Assembly (NCBI GenBank): GCA_964517125.1
Contig: CAZFBD010000130.1
Location: forward strand, 1-5,571
DNA: 5,571 bases
Direction: 5' to 3'
From: SHLQ01 sp964517125
Lineage (GTDB): Bacteria > Actinomycetota > Acidimicrobiia > Acidimicrobiales > SHLQ01
Positions 1-5,228 of this stretch are shown here, one piece after another; position 1 is the first letter of the stretch; each line of letters starts with the position of its first letter. The notes beneath the pieces are model-generated. The model was given only the letters and a program-made list of their open reading frames with translations, was not told the DNA's origin and ran no database searches. The translations under genes and the position numbers were made by a program.

Positions 1-123
1 CGGCTTCGCAAGAAGCTGCTGCCCGACGAGACCGGCACCGCGCTTCTTCTGCACTGCGCCCAGGAGATGAAACACCTCGCATCGATCCTGCCGGAGCTCC
101 ACGCCCGATTCGGCCACGAGTAG
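1..123 (+). CDS. 3' end of an unidentified plus-strand gene (partial)
   Basis: An open frame enters at base 1 and stops at the TAG at 121-123, giving the last 40 residues of a protein that begins outside the window. The tail has a basic start (RLRKK), a central helix-prone stretch containing LLLHCAQEMKHL, and ends in RFGHE. Third codon positions are mostly G or C, as in the clear genes of the window, which supports real coding. I do not recognise the family, and 40 residues are too few to assign one. The gene converges on the permease gene, whose stop lies at 169-171. The 45 bases between them (124-168) contain only a weak 4-bp GCCC/GGGC stem and no T tract, so no terminator is called. Confidence 0.6.
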   Translation, partial: RLRKKLLPDETGTALLLHCAQEMKHLASILPELHARFGHE

Positions 124-168
124 CAGCCATGTCCGCGGAGAAGCCCTGCGAGACCTGGGCCCGCGATT

Positions 169-963
169 TCAGCGACCCACGTGGAGACGACGCGCCCGCT
201 GCTCCACTGAACGGACCAGTGCGTTCACGGTGAGACTGATCAGTCCAGCGATCACGATCAGTGCGTACACCCGTGCTGGTTGGAACGTGCGCTGAGCATC
301 GCCGACAAGTGCGCCGACGCCGTTCACTCCGGTCAGGTACTCCACCAACAGCGTGATGACGAGAGCCACCGGTGTCGCCACCCGCAATCCAAGCAGGACG
401 GATGGAGTCACTGCCGGAAGAAGGACGCTTCGGACGGTGCGACGCCGAGACAGGCGAAGTGACTTGGCCATGTCCAGCCGAACCGGATCGATGTTCCGCA
501 CACCGGTTCTCGTGTTGAGCAGGATCGGCCACACCGCAGCGAGCACCACGACCACGACCTTCATGGGTTCATCGAAACCAAGAAGCAGCGTCGCCACCGG
601 CACCATCGCTGCTGGCGGCAGGGCGCGAGCGAATTCGAACATCGGGCCGAAGGCGCGATCCGTCCGCTCCGACACACCGACGCCGATACCGACGGCAACC
701 CCGGTCAGCATGGCGAGGAAGAGGCCGAGGCTGAAGGTTCGTGTCGTATCGATGATTGCCGGAATGATGTCTTCGCCCTGCCCGCGGGTAAACAGCGCTG
801 GCCACCAGGAGGATGGAGCGGGGTAGAACGGAGAGTCGGGCGAACCGACGAGCTCCCAGACAACCAGTACGAGCACCAGTGGAAGCAGGCCCGTAACGAT
901 GTCAGATCGCCTGTTCAGCCGACGGCCCTCACGCCGAAGTGATCCGTCCATGGCGGTCACCAC
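169..963 (-). CDS. ABC transporter permease, SsuC/TauC-like (second permease)
   Basis: This is an inner-membrane permease subunit (264 aa) of a binding-protein-dependent importer in the nitrate/sulfonate/taurine group. Hydrophobic segments lie at about 22-40, 76-98, 118-130, 134-150, 187-211 and 232-250. Family landmarks are the FYPAPS segment (46-51), RALPPAAMVP (113-122), a WP in the middle membrane region (145-146), and an EAA-type coupling loop around 164-196 with LRLSRRRTVR followed by LLPAVTPSVLLGLR. This loop is expected to dock on the ATPase. The start is GTG at 961-963, or the next in-frame GTG at 958-960, which overlaps the upstream stop as GTGA. A GAGGA Shine-Dalgarno sequence (970-974) sits 6 bases before the first GTG, while the ATG at 949-951 is too far from it. 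It is the last gene of the importer set. It is clearly related to, but distinct from, the permease encoded just upstream. The substrate is unknown. Confidence 0.93.
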   Translation of the reverse strand: MVTAMDGSLRREGRRLNRRSDIVTGLLPLVLVLVVWELVGSPDSPFYPAPSSWWPALFTRGQGEDIIPAIIDTTRTFSLGLFLAMLTGVAVGIGVGVSERTDRAFGPMFEFARALPPAAMVPVATLLLGFDEPMKVVVVVLAAVWPILLNTRTGVRNIDPVRLDMAKSLRLSRRRTVRSVLLPAVTPSVLLGLRVATPVALVITLLVEYLTGVNGVGALVGDAQRTFQPARVYALIVIAGLISLTVNALVRSVEQRARRLHVGR

Positions 964-1751
964 AATTGGTCCTCGTCAGATCCCGAGCTGGGCAGCAGAA
1001 GGCCGACCGTGGTCCGAAAGAGTGCGTTCAGCGCAACACCAAGCAGACCGGCCACGATCACGTAGACGAACATGAGCGCCGGTTGCAGCGCCTGACGGGC
1101 CCGGATGAGGCCGTTGCCCACACCCTCGGGATTTCCGACGATCTCCGCAACGATCGCCAGGACCAGACACAGGGACAGCGCCAACCGGAGACCCACAACA
1201 ACCGATGGGAGCGCGGCGGGCAGCACAATCTTGCGTACGGTCGCCGTCCGGCTCAGCCGAAGCATGGTGCCGACGTCACGCAGCTGCGATGGGATGGCAT
1301 GCACCCCGCCAATGGTGTTGACCAACACCGGCCACACGCCCCCGAAGATCACGAGCACGAGCTCCATCCGGAAGGAGAAGCCGAAGATGAGAAGCGCAGC
1401 CGGCACGAACGTGATCGGCGGGATGGCTCGGGTGACTTCGAAACTCGTCATGGAGTACCGGTACGCCGTTTTGGACAGGCCCAACACCAGGCCCAGACCG
1501 AACCCGATGATGCTGGCGATACCCCAGCCCAGCAACGTGACGCCCAGCGTGTGAAGGATACGCCCGAACAGTTCACCGTCCATCGCCGCCTGTCGAGCCG
1601 CCACGGCGATCTCCGACGGGGCGGGCAGGAACTGGACCTCCGCCACCTTTGCTCGGACCAGCACCTCCCAGAGAACTGCCGCGACGACCAGAACCGCAAC
1701 GCCTGAAGGATTCCATGCGTTCCGTCGTCGGTCGGGCTCAGCGCGTCCCAA
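957..1751 (-). CDS. ABC transporter permease, SsuC/TauC-like (first permease)
   Basis: This is an inner-membrane permease subunit (264 aa). Hydrophobic segments lie at about 16-32, 68-92, 113-125, 130-147, 183-206 and 226-245. Conserved features are FLPAPSE (41-47), TRAIPPITFVPAALLIFGF (107-125), GGVWPVLVNT (137-146), and the cytoplasmic EAA-type loop around 158-190 (LRLSRTATVRKIVLPAALPS). The matching positions in the other permease (RALPPAAMVP, VWPILLNT, LRLSRRRTVR) show that the two are paralogues, consistent with a heterodimeric channel. The start is inferred to be TTG at 1749-1751, preceded by GAGGTGA a few bases upstream. It overlaps the 3' end of the ATPase gene by 14 bases. No in-frame ATG or GTG occurs before the first membrane segment. 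Its stop overlaps the start region of the next permease, so translational coupling is likely. The transported solute cannot be read from the sequence. Confidence 0.92.
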   Translation of the reverse strand: MGRAEPDRRRNAWNPSGVAVLVVAAVLWEVLVRAKVAEVQFLPAPSEIAVAARQAAMDGELFGRILHTLGVTLLGWGIASIIGFGLGLVLGLSKTAYRYSMTSFEVTRAIPPITFVPAALLIFGFSFRMELVLVIFGGVWPVLVNTIGGVHAIPSQLRDVGTMLRLSRTATVRKIVLPAALPSVVVGLRLALSLCLVLAIVAEIVGNPEGVGNGLIRARQALQPALMFVYVIVAGLLGVALNALFRTTVGLLLPSSGSDEDQLW

Positions 1752-2502
1752 AGATCACCTCGTGGACTCGTGACCGGGCCGCCAGAAACTCGGCGGATTC
1801 ACGCGTACGAATCTGCGCACGAGGCCGGGGGCAGTCAACGCTGATGTCGGCGGCCACCCCGGCCGGTTCGCCGCCGAGCACAACGACACGGTCGCTGAGG
1901 TAGACGGCCTCGTCGATGTCGTGCGTGACGAACACGACCGTCATGGAGGTCGCTGCGACAAGCGCCAGCAGCTCGTCCTCGAGGTCCGACTTGGTCAGCG
2001 CATCGAGAGCGCCGAACGGCTCATCCATGAGCAGGGCATTGGGGCGGGACGCCAACGCCCTCGCAAGCTGGACTCGTTGCTGCATGCCGCCGGAGAGCTG
2101 CGGCGGCCGATCGTTGGCCCGATCAGCCAGGCCCACCATCTCCAATGTCGCCGCGACCCGCTCGCTTCGCTCGGCCTTCGAGAGGTGACCTTCGAGGGGC
2201 AGTTCGACGTTTGCCGCGACAGTTCGCCACGGCAGCAAGGCGCTGGTGTAGTCCTGAAACACCAGGCTCACGCCGTCCGGCGGGCCGTCGACCTGGCGTC
2301 CTTCGAAGCACACGGTCGAGTCGGCTGAGGGCTGCGACAGTCCGGCCAGTACACGAAGCAAGGTTGTCTTGCCGACACCGCTGCGGCCCATGATCGAGAC
2401 GAATTCGCCCTTGGCCACGTCGAAGGACACGTCGTCGAGCACGGTCCGGGCCGCACCGTGGGCGCCGACTTCTGCGTTGACTGCTCGACATTCGAAGCTC
2501 AT
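1738..2502 (-). CDS. ABC transporter ATP-binding protein, SsuB/TauB-like
   Basis: This is the cytoplasmic ATPase (254 aa) that powers the importer by ATP binding and hydrolysis at the permease coupling loops. All nucleotide-binding motifs are present and intact: Walker A GRSGVGKT (39-46), Q-loop Gln83 in LVFQDY, signature LSGGMQQR (136-143), Walker B LLMDEPFGALDAL (157-169, catalytic Glu161) and the switch His194 in VTHDIDEA. The SGGMQQR and LLPWRTV segments are typical of the nitrate/sulfonate/taurine group (COG1116 type), and the length is normal for it. The ATG start at 2500-2502 is fixed upstream by an in-frame TGA nine bases before it. No convincing Shine-Dalgarno sequence precedes it, which is notable because the bases further upstream belong to a poorly resolved G/C run. 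The gene overlaps the downstream permease by 14 bases. Confidence 0.95.
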   Translation of the reverse strand: MSFECRAVNAEVGAHGAARTVLDDVSFDVAKGEFVSIMGRSGVGKTTLLRVLAGLSQPSADSTVCFEGRQVDGPPDGVSLVFQDYTSALLPWRTVAANVELPLEGHLSKAERSERVAATLEMVGLADRANDRPPQLSGGMQQRVQLARALASRPNALLMDEPFGALDALTKSDLEDELLALVAATSMTVVFVTHDIDEAVYLSDRVVVLGGEPAGVAADISVDCPRPRAQIRTRESAEFLAARSRVHEVIFGTR

Positions 2503-2536
2503 GCTGGTTCAGTCAGCAGTCGATTGCTCGGGTGGT

Positions 2537-2607
2537 GGGGGCGGGCCCGCGGGGGGCCCCCCCCCGGGCGGGGGGGCGCCCCGGGCCGCGGGCGGCCNNN
2601 NNNNNNN
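2537..2607. other. Unresolved G/C-only stretch and 10-N assembly gap
   Basis: Bases 2537-2597 contain only G and C and include long homopolymers and nested palindromes (a 10-bp palindrome at 2541-2550, another at 2573-2582). They are followed directly by 10 Ns (2598-2607). A further run of eight Gs lies near 2647-2654. The stretch falls in the interval between the binding-protein gene and the ATPase gene (2503-2693). Ten Ns usually denote a gap of arbitrary length, so the real distance and content are unknown. It may conceal a strong hairpin between these two genes, or be low-quality sequence at contig ends. I see no supportable gene in the interval. Confidence 0.85.
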
Positions 2608-2693
2608 ATTTCTACGCTCTTGGTGTTTCTTTCCGCTGGGGGTTGCGGGGGGGGCCGCGCCGACACGCAGGGTCGACCGCGAGCGTTCGATTC

Positions 2694-3809
2694 TCAGCCG
2701 ATGACGAGGCTCGACACATCGATCTCACCTTCGAAGTCTCCCAGCGAGACAAGAACCTCAACCCAACGGGTGAGGTCGTCGGTGCGAATGTCGAGGTTGA
2801 ACGTCGGCAGCGAAACGTTGGCTGCGACGGGGTCCGGCATGCCGGTGTAGCCCTGCAGAACGGCGCGAGCGTCGGCTTCGTTGGACTCGATGAACGCCTG
2901 CGCCTGTTCGAGCGACAGCTTGTACGCAGCCACGACGTCGGGGTTGTTGGCTGCCCATTCGCCGTTGGCGATCCAGAAGTTGGTGGCGAGCGGCAGTCCG
3001 ATCGAAGCGAACGGATCGCCGATCGACACGTTGCCCTGTCCGATGAGTGCGCCAGCGAATGGTTCGAGCGCTTCAGCTGCGTCGACCTGGCCGGCCGTGA
3101 ACTGTTCGACCGTGGCCGGCGGCGGCACCTGCACACCCTCTATGGAGTCCGGGTCGATGCCTTCCTGCTGTGCCCAGTAGCGGGTGGCCACGTGGATCAC
3201 TCCGCTGAGCGTGGGGCTGCTCACTCGCTTGCCCTCGAGATCCGTGACGCTCTCGATGCCGGAGTCGGCCGGGACGATGACACGGACGAAGGGGTTGTCC
3301 TCGGTGTCGTTGGTGTTGCCGAGGATCTGAACCACGTCGAGTCCGGAGTCGGCGGCGCGAATCAGGTCGGTCGCTGTACCGAGTGAGATGTCGACCTGTT
3401 GGCCGAGCGTCGGGATGATCTCGGAAATGTTCGTTGCCGGTGTGAGCTCGACGGCGAGGCCGTTGTCAGCGAAGAACCCTTGCTCCTGGGCCACGTTGAC
3501 GAGAAGACCGGTGGTTGCCGGAACGAACACGAGTCGCACGGGGGTCGGTTCCGGAGCAGCGGTGGTGGTCGTCTCTTCCGGTTCAGCTTCGGTGGTCGTG
3601 GTCTCTTCGGCTTCGGTGGTCGTCGTTGCTTCAGCCTCGGTGGTGGTTGCTGCTGGCGCCTCAGTCGTTGTTGTGGCGGCATCATCGCTGGAGCTACCGC
3701 ACGCCGCTGCGATCAGAGCGAAGACGAGCGCAAGTGCGACCATCCCTGCTGTCGAGCTCGAGCTGCGAGTGCCGCTCAACCCTCCATCAACGTTGCGCTT
3801 GCCTCTCAT
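2694..3809 (-). CDS. ABC transporter substrate-binding lipoprotein, NMT1/THI5 (SsuA/TauA)-like
   Basis: This is an extracytoplasmic solute receptor (371 aa) of the importer. Residues 1-22 form a long, basic, polar N-terminus (MRGKR...). A hydrophobic signal (23-36) ends in LIAAAC, with Cys37 the likely lipidation site. Residues 38-89 are a Ser/Thr/Glu/Ala-rich tether. The binding domain starts near PVRLVFVPA (90-98) and shows the group's typical order: AQEQGFFADNGLAVEL (107-122), GQQVDISLGTATDLIRAADSG (starting 136), DLEGKRV (190-196) and a GQVDAAEALEPF segment. The ATG at 3807-3809 has an excellent GGAGGGG Shine-Dalgarno sequence (3817-3823) seven bases upstream. It is first in the importer set and has its own candidate promoter, but is separated from the ATPase by the gap region. 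Related receptors bind nitrate, sulfonates, taurine, pyrimidines or riboflavin; the ligand here is undetermined. Confidence 0.92.
   Translation of the reverse strand: MRGKRNVDGGLSGTRSSSSTAGMVALALVFALIAAACGSSSDDAATTTTEAPAATTTEAEATTTTEAEETTTTEAEPEETTTTAAPEPTPVRLVFVPATTGLLVNVAQEQGFFADNGLAVELTPATNISEIIPTLGQQVDISLGTATDLIRAADSGLDVVQILGNTNDTEDNPFVRVIVPADSGIESVTDLEGKRVSSPTLSGVIHVATRYWAQQEGIDPDSIEGVQVPPPATVEQFTAGQVDAAEALEPFAGALIGQGNVSIGDPFASIGLPLATNFWIANGEWAANNPDVVAAYKLSLEQAQAFIESNEADARAVLQGYTGMPDPVAANVSLPTFNLDIRTDDLTRWVEVLVSLGDFEGEIDVSSLVIG
3555..3674 (-). repeat. TTTTE-type codon repeat encoding the lipoprotein tether
   Basis: Residues 46-85 of the binding protein consist of imperfect units of three or four Thr followed by Glu and Ala/Glu (TTTTE at 46-50, TTTE at 55-58, TTTTE at 62-66 and 70-74, TTTT at 80-83). 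On the plus strand this appears as recurring gtggtggtcgt/tcggtggtcgt blocks. It is probably a flexible, extracellular and possibly glycosylated spacer between the lipid anchor and the binding domain. Unit number could vary between strains through slippage. Confidence 0.8.
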
Positions 3810-3829
3810 CGATGTTCCCCTCCGTCAAC

Positions 3830-3848
3830 GACCGGACACGTTCCGGTC
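3830..3848. promoter_or_regulatory. Candidate operator: 7-5-7 perfect inverted repeat
   Basis: GACCGGA-CACGT-TCCGGTC is a perfect palindrome with 7-bp arms and a 5-base centre. It lies upstream of the binding-protein gene, directly downstream of a candidate -10 box (3855-3860). It would therefore cover roughly +1 to +19 of the transcript, a position where a bound repressor would block initiation. As RNA it could also form a short hairpin just before the ribosome-binding site at 3817-3823. The regulator is not in the window. The symmetry is seen directly; the operator role is inferred. Confidence 0.5.
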
Positions 3849-3854
3849 CGCAGC

Positions 3855-3884
3855 AGACTACCCCCGGTCGAGATTCCGGTTCAA
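3855..3884 (-). promoter_or_regulatory. Candidate promoter of the ABC importer genes
   Basis: Read on the minus strand, TTGAAC (3879-3884) resembles a -35 box. It is followed after 18 bases by TAGTCT (3855-3860), which fits the actinobacterial TAnnnT -10 pattern. Transcription would begin near 3848, about 40 bases before the ATG of the binding-protein gene. No convincing terminator separates this from the small-gene cluster upstream, so readthrough is also possible. Confidence 0.45.
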
Positions 3885-3924
3885 AGGCGGGTTCTGAATC
3901 GAGCAGCCAGCTGAGGTGATTGAC

Positions 3925-4188
3925 TCAGGCGCTGTCGGCGATCGCCTCGGCCCGATCGGCCACGCCACCGAGGGCGCCGGTGATCGTCGCAAGCTGCTCG
4001 TTGATCCTGGTGACGCTCGGGCCGATTGACGAGCATTGAGTCTCGACGGCCCGGACTCCATAGGTCGACTTGGCCAGGTGTCTTGCAGTTTCGTGCAGGG
4101 AAGCCGAAATGCGAATGAGATAGAACGCGAGCACGGCGATCACGAGGACGATCTCGACAACGGTGAGGGTAATCAACAGGTTTCGCAT
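3925..4188 (-). CDS. Small single-pass membrane protein, family Y (copy 2)
   Basis: Unrecognised 87-residue protein. One membrane segment (about 4-25) is followed by Arg26 and a helical, amphipathic tail of about 60 residues, suggesting N-outside, C-inside topology. It aligns without gaps to the 87-residue product of 4965-5228 (offset of one residue): YLIR, LAKSTYGVRAVETQ and ATITGALG here match YLVR, LGKITFGVRAIAHQ and GAISGALG there. Over residues 23-74 I count 19 of 52 identical. The frame extends upstream to 4242, but the ATG at 4186-4188 is preferred. It lies one base after the preceding stop, has a GGGGGAG Shine-Dalgarno sequence (4198-4204), and gives the same length as the paralogue. 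It is the last gene of the cluster. The tail resembles coiled, MCP/DUF948-like helices only in a general way. Function unknown. Confidence 0.8.
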   Translation of the reverse strand: MRNLLITLTVVEIVLVIAVLAFYLIRISASLHETARHLAKSTYGVRAVETQCSSIGPSVTRINEQLATITGALGGVADRAEAIADSA

Positions 4189-4189
4189 G

Positions 4190-4480
4190 TCAGGCGTCTC
4201 CCCCACTCTCGCCCGGCTCTGAACCGCCCTGTACCGACGCAAGCAGCGCGTCGTGGCGGAGCGCCTCTTCGGTCAGACGGTCGAGACGGACCGTTGTTTG
4301 GGTCAACATCCATGTCGTTGCCGTGTTTCGGGCCACCGGCTTGGCCGCTTCCCAAATGGCTTCCGATCCACGCTCGACGCGCTTCACCTGGTTCAGGAAC
4401 GTCTGCAGGAGGACGACCGCAACGATGGCGACAACCAGGCCCACACCGAGCGTTATCCACCAAAGACCGTGCGTGCTCAT
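4190..4480 (-). CDS. Small single-pass membrane protein, family X (copy 3)
   Basis: Unrecognised 96-residue protein. The start MSTHGLWWI leads into one membrane segment (about 9-29). A basic stretch (Lys33, Arg34, Arg37) then places the helical tail inside, and the C-terminus is Gly/Glu-rich. The tail carries the family X pattern shared with the products of 5229-5480 and 4477-4749: SEAIWE (39-44), then exactly 28 residues from Ile42 to Thr70 in LTEEALR, then Leu80 and Gly85. LWWI near the N-terminus also matches the 5229-5480 product. The ATG at 4478-4480 overlaps the previous stop as ATGA and has a perfect AGGAGG Shine-Dalgarno sequence (4487-4492) six bases upstream, so the start is secure. 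The family Y gene follows after one base. Function unknown. Confidence 0.82.
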   Translation of the reverse strand: MSTHGLWWITLGVGLVVAIVAVVLLQTFLNQVKRVERGSEAIWEAAKPVARNTATTWMLTQTTVRLDRLTEEALRHDALLASVQGGSEPGESGGDA

Positions 4481-4749
4481 GATTGGCCTCCTGCCGATTC
4501 GAGATATTCACGGGCTGCTCGAGCCGATGAGGTGATGTCGACCACGTGGCGATTGACCGTGTCGACGTTCCAGAGACCGTCGGTGTGGCCTTCTGCCTCA
4601 TTGAAGGCTTCGACAATGGACTCCGCCTTGATGGCAGCGTCCCGTGCACCCTTGATCATGAGCAGGAGAAGTGCGACAACGAGCAACACGACAACGAGGA
4701 AGATGACCCAGCCAATGACCCATCCTGACGAGACAGCGATGATTGACAT
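4477..4749 (-). CDS. Small single-pass membrane protein, family X (copy 2)
   Basis: Unrecognised 90-residue protein. A strongly hydrophobic segment (about 10-32, rich in Val and Leu) is followed by Lys33, Arg36 and Lys41, consistent with a cytoplasmic tail. The tail contains AESIVEA (42-48) and, 28 residues after Ile45, Thr73 in DITSSARA, then Leu83 and Gly88. These positions coincide without gaps with the tails of the 4190-4480 and 5229-5480 products. Overall identity is low (about 11 of 52 against the 4190-4480 product), so the relationship is probable rather than proven. The ATG at 4747-4749 lies six bases after the DUF1059 gene, with only a weak, distant GGAG. The stop overlaps the next start as ATGA. 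Function unknown. Confidence 0.8.
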   Translation of the reverse strand: MSIIAVSSGWVIGWVIFLVVVLLVVALLLLMIKGARDAAIKAESIVEAFNEAEGHTDGLWNVDTVNRHVVDITSSARAAREYLESAGGQS

Positions 4750-4755
4750 GGACGG

Positions 4756-4932
4756 CTACTTCTCCGTGACCGTGGTCAGCGCGTAGTTGATCAACGTGTC
4801 GTTGAGTTCGACGCCGTGCACTTCGCTCGCGTGTGCGGCGACCTTCGCGAGCAGCTCGTCTTTGGTGTCGGCGGTTGTGGCTGCCTTGCAGTCGGTGACA
4901 CCGACGTGTGCGCAACGAAACTCGAGTGCCAT
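4756..4932 (-). CDS. DUF1059-like small soluble protein
   Basis: A 58-residue protein without a membrane segment, starting MALEFRCAHVGVTDC and ending TTVTEK. It matches the DUF1059 layout from memory: an N-terminal CxxxG...C segment, then a helix with DELLAKVAAHASEVHG. Cys7, Cys15, His34 and His39 give a C-x7-C-x18-H-x4-H arrangement that could bind a metal ion. The family has been described as predicted small metal-binding proteins (COG5466), and no reaction is established. The ATG at 4930-4932 has a strong AGGAGAG Shine-Dalgarno sequence (4940-4946) seven bases upstream. It lies 32 bases after one membrane-protein gene and six before the next. It is the only soluble product in the cluster and may be a cytoplasmic partner of the membrane tails, which is inference. 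Confidence 0.85.
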   Translation of the reverse strand: MALEFRCAHVGVTDCKAATTADTKDELLAKVAAHASEVHGVELNDTLINYALTTVTEK

Positions 4933-4964
4933 GTGTTAGCTCTCCTGCATCATCGTGGCCGACA

Positions 4965-5228
4965 TCATGCGGCGGGTTCTTCCACTTTTGAGACATCGGC
5001 GACCAAGTCGCCAAGCGCTCCCGAAATGGCTCCGAGGTTGGCTTCCATCGACTCGGTGAGCTCGTTGATGGGTTTGGTCTGGTGCGCAATGGCCCGTACG
5101 CCAAACGTGATCTTGCCGAGCTGATCGTTCACGTGACGAAGCACCATGATCACCCGCACCAGATAGGCGGCAATGGCCAGGATGAGCACCGTGAACAAGA
5201 TGATGGAAACGACTGCGGCGGCGGGCAT
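4965..5228 (-). CDS. Small single-pass membrane protein, family Y (copy 1)
   Basis: Unrecognised 87-residue protein with one membrane segment (about 5-24), followed by Arg25 and Arg31 and a helical tail. Key stretches are YLVRVIMVLR (22-31), LGKITFGVRAIAHQ (37-50) and NLGAISGALG (64-73). The protein is a full-length, ungapped paralogue of the 3925-4188 product, which has the same length. The heptad-like spacing of hydrophobics in the tail suggests oligomerisation. The ATG at 5226-5228 directly abuts the stop of the preceding gene (TAGATG), with AAGGATGG a little upstream, so translational coupling is likely. The C-terminus is acidic and Ala-rich (EEPAA). Function unknown; the tail is only generally reminiscent of DUF948 or chemoreceptor-type helices. 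Confidence 0.82.
   Translation of the reverse strand: MPAAAVVSIILFTVLILAIAAYLVRVIMVLRHVNDQLGKITFGVRAIAHQTKPINELTESMEANLGAISGALGDLVADVSKVEEPAA

Noticed and set aside
124..168. Possible bidirectional terminator between the convergent genes
   Set aside because: Only a 4-bp GCCC/GGGC stem with a 10-base loop and no T tract on either strand.
939..1706. Plus-strand open frame of 255 codons opposite the first permease
   Set aside because: The translation is rich in His, Gln, Arg and Asp without any recognisable motif, and it mirrors a clear permease gene on the other strand.
2608..2630. Resemblance of the sequence after the Ns to a sequencing adapter
   Set aside because: Only about eight bases (ACGCTCTT) match what I recall of a common adapter, which is too short to claim contamination.
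2532..3386. Plus-strand open frame of 284 codons spanning the N gap
   Set aside because: It runs through the Ns and the G/C artefact and is antisense to the binding-protein gene, whose domain pattern, lipobox and ribosome-binding site are clear. High GC produces such open shadows.
3901..3924. Hairpin CAGC-TG-GCTG after the small-gene cluster as a terminator
   Set aside because: The stem is four base pairs with a two-base loop and is not followed by a T run.
3945..3954. GGCGATCGCC palindrome inside the family Y gene
   Set aside because: It is a single coding occurrence compatible with codon use in GC-rich DNA, with no sign of regulatory placement.
4189..4242. N-terminal extension of the family Y gene up to 4242
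   Set aside because: It would overlap the preceding gene by 53 bases. The ATG at 4186-4188 has a good ribosome-binding site and yields the same length as its paralogue.
4173..4649. Minus-strand 158-codon and other alternative frames over the small-gene cluster
   Set aside because: They lack membrane segments and recognisable motifs. The chosen frames have overlapping stop-start junctions, ribosome-binding sites and mutual homology.
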